Part shown: in pieces, positions 1-5,942 of the stretch
Layout of the letters: every line of letters starts with the position of its first letter
How positions within the stretch are numbered: the stretch's first letter is position 1
From: Phycisphaeraceae bacterium
GTDB lineage: Bacteria; Planctomycetota; Phycisphaerae; Phycisphaerales; UBA1924
Length of the DNA stretch: 7,033 nt
Direction: 5' to 3'
Assembly (NCBI GenBank): GCA_009827205.1
Contig: WUAK01000147.1
Location: forward strand, 1 to 7,033
Program-made: the position numbers and the translations under genes
Notes under the pieces: generated by a model
Databases searched by the model: none
What the model was told of the DNA's origin: nothing
The model's input: only the letters and a program-made list of their open reading frames with translations

Positions 1-78
1 AACGCAGCCAGGCCCAGCAGCCAGCACGCCCGCGAGCGCCAAGGCAACAACACCGAACAATCCAGTCAGATTCTTCAT
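1..78 (-). CDS. 5' end of an exported protein or lipoprotein gene (partial, runs off left edge)
   Basis: Reading the minus strand from the ATG at 78-76 gives 26 open codons to the edge of the window. The peptide starts MKNLTGLFGVV, continues with an Ala/Leu/Val-rich stretch, and reaches Ala-Gly-Pro-Gly-Cys at residues 21-25. One Lys followed by about 18 hydrophobic residues is a classic signal-peptide shape. The Cys at residue 25 could be the lipidated cysteine of a lipoprotein, although the Pro at -2 is a poor lipobox, so an ordinary secreted protein or a membrane anchor is also possible. An AGAGG-like stretch lies directly before the ATG but closer than usual for a ribosome site. The gene diverges from the kinase gene, with 74 bases between the two starts. 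The function cannot be told because nearly all of the protein is outside the window. The open frame, ATG and signal-like peptide are seen; export is inferred. Confidence 0.55.
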   Translation of the reverse strand, partial: MKNLTGLFGVVALALAGVLAAGPGCV

Positions 79-152
79 GCCTCTATTGTGGGGGATCTCG
101 CCCCGCCTGTCGATCCGAGACAACCACCACAGCCCTGATACCATGCACACAC
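79..152. promoter_or_regulatory. Divergent intergenic region with both start regions
   Basis: These 74 bases separate the minus-strand start at 78 from the plus-strand kinase start at 153, so they must hold the 5' leaders of both genes and probably at least one promoter. I see no convincing -35/-10 pair on either strand and no Shine-Dalgarno motif before the kinase ATG. A second ATG at 143-145 is out of frame with the kinase. The regulatory assignment rests on position alone. Confidence 0.3.
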
Positions 153-2633
153 ATGGGCGCCGACGACACCGCAGATCTCGATCCAAGCTTTCAGGGAAAG
201 CTCAACGACCAGGAAACCCGTCCCCTGATCGGTGGCGATCTCGCAGGCGAACAGATCGACGCCTACAAGCTTCTCGAGCAGATCGGCGAGGGCGGCTTCG
301 GGTCCGTCTACCTCGCCGAACAGACCGAGCCGGTCCGAAGGCGCGTCGCGCTCAAGCTCCTCAAGGCGGGTTCAGACGCCGAGCACATCGTCGCGAGATT
401 CGAAGCCGAGCGACAGACACTCGCGCTCATGGACCACCCAAACATCGCAACAATCCTCGACGCGGGCCAGAGCAGCGGGGGACGACCCTACTTCGTCATG
501 GAGTACGTCCAGGGCGCGCCCATCAACGCGTTCTGCGACAACGCAAAGCTGAACATCCGAGAACGGATCAACCTCATCCAAGGCGTGTGCCACGCGGTTC
601 AGCACGCCCACCAGAAGGGCATCATCCACCGAGACATCAAGCCCAACAACGTCATCGTCACCGTCAAAGACGGCAACCCGATCCCAAAGGTCATCGACTT
701 CGGGATCGCCAAGGTCACCGCTTCCTCGAGCGACGACGATTACGCCTACACCAAGATGCACCAGATGATGGGCACGCCCGCCTACATGAGCCCCGAGCAG
801 GCAGGCGGCGCAGCGCACGCCGTTGACACCCGTTCAGACGTCTTCTCGATCGGCGCGCTGCTCTACGAACTCCTGGTCGGCGCACCGCCTCTCGACAACG
901 ACGAGATCAGCAAGCTCGCGATCATCGACCTCTACCAGGTCATCGCGACCCGGAACGCTCCAACTCTCACCGATCGCTTCGAGGAACTCGGTGACCGCAA
1001 GACAGCCATCGCAGACTCCCGCGCCACCACGATCTCGAGCCTCCGTCAGGGCGTCAAGGGTGATCTCAACTGGATCGTCCAGAAGTGCCTGGAGAAAGAC
1101 CCGCTCAGGCGGTACCCAACCGTCACCGCCCTCGATGAAGACCTGCGCCGTTATCTCGAGAACGAACCCGTCAGCGCCGGCGCACCTTCACGCATCTACC
1201 TGATGAAGAAATTTGTCAAGCGCCGCCGGGTCGAGGTGGTGGCAGGCGCGTTCATCGTTCTCGCCGTCACGGTCGGGTTCGCCGCCACGGTCATCAGCAT
1301 GGCACAAGCGCAGGATGAATCCCAACGCCTCCGCTCAACGCTCGATTTCTTCCTCGAATCTCTCGCGGGTTCATCCACGGGCGACTCGCCCATCGTTTTT
1401 CCCGAGAACCCGGATCTCACTCTGGGCGAAGCGCTCGCCGCCTCACAGGGTCTTATCGACCAAACGTTCGAACACGAACCCGAGCTGGAAGCGACCATCC
1501 GCCAGCTCATCGGGCTCGCGCAGCTGAGAGGAGGTGAGTTCGAGGACGCAGAGTTCCAGCTCGCCCGCGCCTACGAGATCCGCTCCGACAAACAGGGCGA
1601 AACTGACCCGAAAACGCTCCAACTCCTGCTCCCGATCGCCGAGGCAAAGAGCAAAGCGGGCGACATCGACGGCGCAACCGAAGTCGCGCGAAGAGCCTAC
1701 AACGAGTACACCGAGGCCTTCGGCAAAGACTCCGAGATCACTCGCACCGTCGCGCTCTGGATCGCAAGATGGCTCTCGCACGGCTACCGCTTCACCAGCG
1801 CCGAACGCTATTTCGAACTCGCACGACTCGACGCCGAGGGCGCATCCGACACGGTCGACTCCATCACGCTCGCCGCCATGATCGAGAGTGTCATGGTCCA
1901 CGTGAGCGAAGGGAATCTCGCACGCGCCGAGAGCACACTCCGTGCCGCAGAGCCGAGGCTCGCCCGGATCGACGAGTCTGAGAACGCCCTTCGAAGGCTC
2001 TTTACAAGGCAGATCGGCCAGGTGCTCGTCCTCCGAGGTCAGACCGATGAAGCGATCCGCTACCTCTCACCCGATCCACGAAACCCAGAGGAGAACGACG
2101 ACCGGGTGCGCGCCAGACTCCTGGCGTGGGCCAAGGGCAAAGCGGGCGATGCAGAGAGCGCCGATGCAGCGTTCAAGCTGCTCCTCGACAACGAACGCAA
2201 GAATCCCGGCACACCGTTCCGCGAGATATTTACACGCCTCTACTACGCCGACGTGCTGCTCACACTCGAGAGACCGGAAGAAGCAGCAAAGCAGGCAGAT
2301 CTCGCGATCGAGCAGTACGACGCGCTCGGCTTCCCGAACGACCCAGATCGACTCTGGGGGCGGATGCTCGCCGCACACGCATACCTCGACCTCAAAAGAC
2401 TCGACGAAGCCCAGTGGGCATACGACGAGGCATCACAGCTGATATCCCTCTTCCCAGAGCACAAGCTCCACTCGCCCAAGATCCTCTGGGCGAAGGCCAA
2501 GCTCGAATCGGCAACCGGGGAGAGCGTCGCCGCGAAGGAAACAATCCAGCGCGCGATAGCCGAATCGCTCGGCATCTACGGCGCCGACCACGAACTCACC
2601 AAACGGATGCAAACCTGGAGAGACGCCCTCTAA
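153..2633 (+). CDS. Transmembrane Hanks-type Ser/Thr protein kinase with C-terminal TPR region
   Basis: This 826-residue protein should phosphorylate Ser/Thr on partner proteins at the cytoplasmic face of the membrane. The kinase domain is about residues 38-337: Gly loop GEGGFGSV at 45-52, ATP-anchoring Lys68 in VALK, Glu86 in helix C, catalytic HRDIKPNN at 159-166 (Asp161, Asn166), DFG at 182-184, GTPAYMSPEQ at 207-216 and Asp229. All key residues are present, so it should be active. The insert and KGDLNWIVQKCLEKD stretch near 302-316, the Arg/Lys-rich run before the membrane, and the single membrane segment at about 362-384 match a kinase family common in planctomycetes. From about residue 440 to the end the protein is helical with TPR-like repeats (for example GGEFEDAEFQLARAYEI), normally a protein-binding surface. 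It has no plus-strand partner gene here, and its stop overlaps that of the next gene. The ATG at 153 leaves about 37 residues before the domain; no ribosome site decides the start. Substrate unknown. Confidence 0.95.
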   Translation: MGADDTADLDPSFQGKLNDQETRPLIGGDLAGEQIDAYKLLEQIGEGGFGSVYLAEQTEPVRRRVALKLLKAGSDAEHIVARFEAERQTLALMDHPNIATILDAGQSSGGRPYFVMEYVQGAPINAFCDNAKLNIRERINLIQGVCHAVQHAHQKGIIHRDIKPNNVIVTVKDGNPIPKVIDFGIAKVTASSSDDDYAYTKMHQMMGTPAYMSPEQAGGAAHAVDTRSDVFSIGALLYELLVGAPPLDNDEISKLAIIDLYQVIATRNAPTLTDRFEELGDRKTAIADSRATTISSLRQGVKGDLNWIVQKCLEKDPLRRYPTVTALDEDLRRYLENEPVSAGAPSRIYLMKKFVKRRRVEVVAGAFIVLAVTVGFAATVISMAQAQDESQRLRSTLDFFLESLAGSSTGDSPIVFPENPDLTLGEALAASQGLIDQTFEHEPELEATIRQLIGLAQLRGGEFEDAEFQLARAYEIRSDKQGETDPKTLQLLLPIAEAKSKAGDIDGATEVARRAYNEYTEAFGKDSEITRTVALWIARWLSHGYRFTSAERYFELARLDAEGASDTVDSITLAAMIESVMVHVSEGNLARAESTLRAAEPRLARIDESENALRRLFTRQIGQVLVLRGQTDEAIRYLSPDPRNPEENDDRVRARLLAWAKGKAGDAESADAAFKLLLDNERKNPGTPFREIFTRLYYADVLLTLERPEEAAKQADLAIEQYDALGFPNDPDRLWGRMLAAHAYLDLKRLDEAQWAYDEASQLISLFPEHKLHSPKILWAKAKLESATGESVAAKETIQRAIAESLGIYGADHELTKRMQTWRDAL
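2630..2633. other. Overlapping convergent stop codons (CTAA)
   Basis: The kinase TAA is at 2631-2633 and the minus-strand secreted-protein TAG is at 2632-2630, so the two coding regions share four bases. No hairpin followed by a T-run is visible on either strand near this point. Each transcript must therefore end inside the opposite gene, or end by a mechanism that is not visible here. Confidence 0.85.
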
Positions 2634-3361
2634 CGGCGGCGCCTCGCAGCAGCAACTCCAGCGAACACAAGAACCGATGCTGCCCCCGGCGCGGGGATCA
2701 TGAACTCCCCGTCCCACCCGAGCGTCAGGGTCGTCCCGTCCCAATCGGCATCGAACGTGCCCACACCAAACTGTGGCTGCTGAAGATCGTTTTCCAGACC
2801 AGAAAACACCGTTGCAAACTGCATGATCAGCGTGTCGCCCGTCGACCGCTCCAGAACAACCGTGCCAGCTTCAAAGAACTCGCCCGGTGCCGAGCTCGGC
2901 AGCCAGCTGATCGAGTAATCCTGAATCCCGATGATGTCGTTCGGCCCGTTATACGTCCCAGAGATCGTGCTCGCCGATGTCAGCTCGCCGCCAGCCTCGG
3001 TGACCGTTGAGTCGATCGTCATCATGCTGTTGGGCACGCCGATCCACTGGAACACGCGCGAAGTCTGGTAGTTCCCGCCTCCGAGCGCCCAGAGATTGTC
3101 CGGGTCGCCGTCGTCGCGGAACGCGTTCGAGCAGAGGTTCGAGATCAGCGAAACAGTCAAAGGGTTAAAGCTGCCCGGCACGAGCGAAAAGCTCACCGAA
3201 GCGTTGCTCTGCCCGTTCGCATCGATGTCAACCTGTCCCGAACCACTGGCCGCTACAGGCATGCCATTGACACTGCCGTCAAACGTATTTGTAAAGTTCA
3301 CCAACTGAGCCTGCGCACCTGATGCGCAGAAGACAGCACTCGCGACAATGAAAACGCGCAT
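2630..3361 (-). CDS. Small secreted protein with PEP-CTERM-like C-terminal sorting tail
   Basis: This is a 243-residue exported protein of unknown function. Residues 1-18 form a signal peptide (MRVFIVASAVF..., with AQA before a likely cut at residue 18). The mature part (19 to about 220) is rich in Ser, Thr, Gly, Asn and Asp and has alternating patterns that suggest beta strands; I recognise no enzyme motif. The C-terminus has the three-part shape of PEP-CTERM proteins: a Pro motif (IPAPG at 222-226), a hydrophobic segment at about 227-239, and four arginines at 240-243. Such tails are thought to be handled by an exosortase-type sorting system and are frequent in planctomycetes. The start is well supported: GGAG lies 7 bases before the ATG. 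The gene follows the phosphatase gene on the same strand after 114 bases, so it may have its own promoter. Its stop overlaps the kinase stop on the other strand. A surface or matrix role is inference. Confidence 0.85.
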   Translation of the reverse strand: MRVFIVASAVFCASGAQAQLVNFTNTFDGSVNGMPVAASGSGQVDIDANGQSNASVSFSLVPGSFNPLTVSLISNLCSNAFRDDGDPDNLWALGGGNYQTSRVFQWIGVPNSMMTIDSTVTEAGGELTSASTISGTYNGPNDIIGIQDYSISWLPSSAPGEFFEAGTVVLERSTGDTLIMQFATVFSGLENDLQQPQFGVGTFDADWDGTTLTLGWDGEFMIPAPGAASVLVFAGVAAARRRR

Positions 3362-3475
3362 GTGACCACTCCACTAATACCGCCGCACATCAGAACGTGA
3401 TGCGCTCAAGCGAAACAGACCACAACACGCCGGCTTTGCCAACAATCTGGGAGGAATATTCGCCCTATAAGGGGG
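3362..3475 (-). promoter_or_regulatory. Leader region of the secreted-protein gene, with a weak hairpin
   Basis: These 114 bases lie between the phosphatase stop and the start of the secreted-protein gene. They contain the ribosome site GGAG (7 bases before the ATG). An inverted repeat CATCA-gaacg-TGATG lies at 3388-3402, and two more GC pairs form outside an A/C mismatch (3385-3405). A TTGGCA-like -35 box at 3442-3437 has no good -10 partner. A short CCCT-ata-AGGG repeat at 3463-3473 is next to the phosphatase stop but lacks a T-run. A promoter is plausible because of the gap length but is not shown. Confidence 0.3.
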
Positions 3476-5089
3476 TTACGAGGTCCGGAAGTCGATCGAA
3501 GCAACACTCAGATCGTCTGAGAGCGGCCCATCCGCATACGCCTTGACAGCGTCGACGAGGCCCCTGACCTCTTCCTCAGACCCAGACGCCGGGCCCAGCG
3601 TTTCAAGTGTTCGCTCAATCCCGAACTGCTCACCAGTCGCCCCGGTCTGCTCCACAACACCGTCGCTCACGAGCACGAGACGCATCGGTTGATCGACGTC
3701 GATCCGCACCGCCGAATATCGGACTGAGTCGTCCACTCCCAGCGGCACCGACCCATCGATACGGAGCCACTCAGGGTCTTGCGACCCCTTTCGGATCAAA
3801 CAGAAACCGTGCCCCGCGTCGCAGAGCTCGAGCACCGACGACACCGGATCAAACACGCCGGCGATCAGCGTGATGAACTGACCAACATTGGATCTGCTCA
3901 GCAGGCCGGCATTCGTCTCGTTCATCGCCTCGGCAAGACCAACGCCCCGTGACAACAGCGTCCGAAGCTGCGTCTGCGTCGCAACCATGTGCATCCCCGC
4001 GCCGACACCCTTGCCCGTCGCATCACCCAGAAAGAACGCCGCAGATCCGCTATCCGTCTGCATGAAGTCGAACAGATCGCCCCCAACGAACCGGCCCGGG
4101 ATCGACTCGAACACATACCCAATCCGATCCGCCTCGCCAGACGCCGAAGGGAATAAAAGCCGCTGAGCGTCACGAGCGGCTTTCAGATCACTCTCGATCT
4201 GCCTCCGCCGCGCCTCCATCTCAGCGCTCAAAATCCGTTCGATCGCCATTCCCGCTACACCAGTGACCGCGTGGCAGAACGTCGAGGCATCCTTCTCAAT
4301 CCGGTCCTCGCCGCCCCGTGAGTCGATGTACAGAAAGCAGTCCGCCCTGCCGCCAACCATCACCGGAGCGCACAGCGCCGTCTGGATATCAAGCTCGATC
4401 AGCGAGTGCGACCGGGTATCTGGGGCCGACCCCGCAAGCAGCTGCGCGAGCTGACCCTCCCGCGCTTCGTGCACGAGCGATCGGCTCAGCTGCAGCTCTT
4501 CTGATGGAGCACTCGAAGCAACGACCTCGAACTCGTCTTCGCCGATCTCGCGCACAATGTGTGTCCTCTGGCACCCTCGCAGATCACGCACCGCCCGAAC
4601 CAGCGCCTCACCGACCTCGCCCCGTGTTTTGGTCTCCGAGAACGACCTGGCCGCGTGCAGCAACCGGTCCAGCTTGACCTGCGCAAGCCCAGACAACGCG
4701 GACTGCTCAAGCTTCTGGATCCTGTCCGAGTTGTCCATGATCGTGTGCATGGACGTGACCGTGCGTTTGCCGTCAACGATGCAGCGCCACGAACCCAGCG
4801 TGACAATGTCACCGCGCCGAAGCTCGACCTCTTCACCCTCAACGAGCCTCGTCCCGTTGACGTGCGTGCCGTGCCTGCTCTCGAGGTCACGCAGAAAGAA
4901 CGCCCCGTCTTCAGATCTGAGAGACGCATGCCTCCGAGAAACCACCGGGTCTCGCACCCGCCAGTCTGACTCCTCAGACCGGCCAATCACGATCCGCCCA
5001 GTGACAGCCGAGAACGCCAGCGCTGGTGGAGCCCCCTCGGCGATCGCGTCGAGTGCGCGCAGCTGAAGATCCGATACCGCCTGTGACAT
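3476..5089 (-). CDS. FHA-GAF-PP2C (SpoIIE/RsbU-type) protein phosphatase
   Basis: This 537-residue cytoplasmic protein should be a metal-dependent Ser/Thr phosphatase. Residues about 22-108 are an FHA domain, a reader of phospho-threonine: IGR at 35-37, SRRHA at 51-55 and VNGT at 77-80 are the binding-site motifs. Residues about 140-286 look like a GAF domain, a small-ligand or dimer module. A charged helix (about 287-312, MEARRRQIESDLKAARDAQ) links to the catalytic domain, as in RsbU-like proteins. The PP2C/SpoIIE domain (about 320-535) keeps its metal-binding acids: GGDLFD at 336-341, GDATGKGVGAG at 355-365, DAGH at 424-427, SDG at 475-477 and SDDLS at 524-528. It should therefore be active. 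Relatives often act on anti-sigma antagonists in partner switching, or undo kinase action; no such partner gene is in the window. It lies 62 bases after the PilZ gene on the same strand. The ATG at 5089 has no clear ribosome site but fits the FHA boundary. There are no membrane segments. Confidence 0.93.
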   Translation of the reverse strand: MSQAVSDLQLRALDAIAEGAPPALAFSAVTGRIVIGRSEESDWRVRDPVVSRRHASLRSEDGAFFLRDLESRHGTHVNGTRLVEGEEVELRRGDIVTLGSWRCIVDGKRTVTSMHTIMDNSDRIQKLEQSALSGLAQVKLDRLLHAARSFSETKTRGEVGEALVRAVRDLRGCQRTHIVREIGEDEFEVVASSAPSEELQLSRSLVHEAREGQLAQLLAGSAPDTRSHSLIELDIQTALCAPVMVGGRADCFLYIDSRGGEDRIEKDASTFCHAVTGVAGMAIERILSAEMEARRRQIESDLKAARDAQRLLFPSASGEADRIGYVFESIPGRFVGGDLFDFMQTDSGSAAFFLGDATGKGVGAGMHMVATQTQLRTLLSRGVGLAEAMNETNAGLLSRSNVGQFITLIAGVFDPVSSVLELCDAGHGFCLIRKGSQDPEWLRIDGSVPLGVDDSVRYSAVRIDVDQPMRLVLVSDGVVEQTGATGEQFGIERTLETLGPASGSEEEVRGLVDAVKAYADGPLSDDLSVASIDFRTS

Positions 5090-5151
5090 CGATACAGTCT
5101 AAACACTCTGGCTCGATCAGGCCTCGGACTCGCCCGCCATTACCGAATCGG
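5090..5151 (-). other. Short gap between PilZ and phosphatase genes
   Basis: These 62 bases contain no terminator (no stem with a T-run) and no clear promoter or Shine-Dalgarno site. A perfect short inverted repeat, ACCGA-a-TCGGT, spans 5142-5152 and touches the PilZ stop codon; its one-base centre makes it a poor RNA hairpin. The absence of a terminator is compatible with co-transcription of the two genes. Confidence 0.4.
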
Positions 5152-5727
5152 TCATTTATCCTTGCTGGTGACGTTTTCGAGCTTCGCGATGAGCGCCTGC
5201 GTCTGATCCGGGGTCATCCCTTTATCAGCGAAGCTCCGGATGTCAGCGAGGGTGGAGTGAATTGCTGCCAACAAGTCCGTAGAATTGCTTGCAGGCTTTC
5301 TTTCCTGGCCTTCAAGTGCGGCGATCAGCGCATCCTTATTGACATCGTAGAGCTGTATCCCGATCTCATGGACCGACTGAGAGAAGTGCTTACACCAGCG
5401 TACCGATCCTTCGATTTCCAGCATGCTGTCATTGTGCTTACCGAGAAGTAACCAGCACTTCGTGTCCGGGTGCATAAAGGTACCGATCCAGAGACCAGCC
5501 CCAGTTTCAGATATATCTCGGATAATCGCGTTCGCTGACACTCTGCCATCAGCACGATCAAAGTCTAAAACGACTTGCTTGCAAGGAGTAATCTTGATTC
5601 GACTGCTGCTGCGCTTATCGCCTCGTGCATCAGCTTGCTGCTGCATTGAAATACTTTGCGCGACCGCCTTGTTCAGCCGCAGCGGAATTGTCAATCTGTT
5701 GAGTTCTGCCTCACCCACAAGACCCAC
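5152..5727 (-). CDS. PilZ-domain protein, probable cyclic di-GMP receptor
   Basis: This protein of up to 191 residues has a PilZ domain at about 35-135. The two hallmark cyclic di-GMP motifs are intact: RSSSR at 39-43 (RxxxR) and DISETG at 71-76 (D/NxSxxG), followed by strands ending in VHEIGIQLYD (119-128). It should therefore bind cyclic di-GMP in the cytoplasm and pass the signal to a partner. After the domain comes a roughly 60-residue, mostly helical tail (about 130-191), which might be a partner or dimer surface. The start is uncertain: GTG at 5727; GTG at 5718, which has AAGGTGG suitably placed before it; or ATG at 5646, which begins just before RxxxR and has no ribosome site. The 5718 start has the best signal. 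The gene lies 62 bases upstream of the phosphatase gene on the same strand. Its GC content (about 47-53% in lines I counted) is below that of its neighbours, which hints at a different history. Its target is unknown. Confidence 0.88.
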   Translation of the reverse strand: MGLVGEAELNRLTIPLRLNKAVAQSISMQQQADARGDKRSSSRIKITPCKQVVLDFDRADGRVSANAIIRDISETGAGLWIGTFMHPDTKCWLLLGKHNDSMLEIEGSVRWCKHFSQSVHEIGIQLYDVNKDALIAALEGQERKPASNSTDLLAAIHSTLADIRSFADKGMTPDQTQALIAKLENVTSKDK

Positions 5728-5745
5728 CTTGCGACAAACGGACTA

Positions 5746-5766
5746 TGAACTACAATTTACAGTTCA
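5746..5766. repeat. Inverted repeat TGAACT-N9-AGTTCA near the PilZ start
   Basis: Two perfect 6-base arms (5746-5751 and 5761-5766) flank a 9-base AT-rich centre. The nearest edge is 18 bases upstream of the GTG at 5727. It could be a binding site for a dimeric regulator or a small hairpin in the mRNA leader. In AT-rich DNA a repeat of this size could also arise by chance. Confidence 0.35.
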
Positions 5767-5800
5767 CATTCCTGAGTCTCTAGCAAGTCAAGTATCTTGA

Positions 5801-5831
5801 ATTATGGTACTTAGCTTCGGGTTTACCCCAA
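5801..5831 (-). promoter_or_regulatory. Weak candidate promoter for the PilZ gene
   Basis: On the minus strand a CATAAT box (5806-5801) matches the sigma-70 -10 consensus at five of six bases. A TTGGGG stretch (5831-5826) lies 19 bases upstream as a poor -35. The spacing is longer than the usual 17 and the -35 is weak, so this is only a candidate. It would place the start of transcription about 65-70 bases before the PilZ GTG, upstream of the inverted repeat at 5746-5766. Confidence 0.2.
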
Positions 5832-5942
5832 TACTGTGTAGAATAAACTCCATATTGGTGCAGCATTCTTGCCCGGTTGAGGGGGGCAATGTGTGAGCAG
5901 TAACTTGTTTGAGTGACGGATTTAAAGTCAGGTCCGACCGGG

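Larger units (their letters stand above)
5728..5942 (-). promoter_or_regulatory. AT-rich intergenic control region upstream of the PilZ gene
   Basis: These 215 bases have no convincing gene and are the most AT-rich part of the window (about 40% GC in the line I counted at 5761-5820). They carry the leader of the PilZ gene and the 3' end of the preceding transcript. They contain several inverted repeats (5746-5766, 5788-5800, 5931-5939) and a possible -10 box. The repeat GGTC-c-GACC at 5931-5939 lies just beyond the stop of the right-hand gene but has a one-base centre and no T-run, so it is not a good terminator. Confidence 0.45.

Noticed and set aside
77..826. Long plus-strand open frame rich in Arg, His and Pro overlapping the kinase N-terminus
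   Set aside because: It lies in another frame of the clearly real kinase gene, and its composition is what high-GC coding DNA gives when read out of frame.
1443..1901. Minus-strand open frame of 152 codons opposite the kinase TPR region
   Set aside because: It is antisense to well-supported helical-repeat coding sequence, with no recognisable domain and no ribosome site that I could see.
2126..3010. Plus-strand open frame of 294 codons spanning the end of the kinase and the secreted-protein gene
   Set aside because: Arg/Pro-rich out-of-frame translation crossing two supported genes; no family features.
3463..3473. CCCT-ata-AGGG repeat after the phosphatase stop as a terminator
   Set aside because: The stem has only four pairs and is not followed by a T-run on the minus strand.
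5142..5152. ACCGA-a-TCGGT repeat after the PilZ stop as a terminator
   Set aside because: The one-base centre cannot form a stable RNA loop and there is no T-run.
5423..5800. Plus-strand open frame of 125 codons covering the AT-rich gap
   Set aside because: Most of it is antisense to the PilZ domain; the part in the gap has no ribosome site or recognisable motif.
5931..5939. GGTC-c-GACC repeat after the right-hand gene as a terminator
   Set aside because: The stem is very short, the centre is one base, and no T-run follows.
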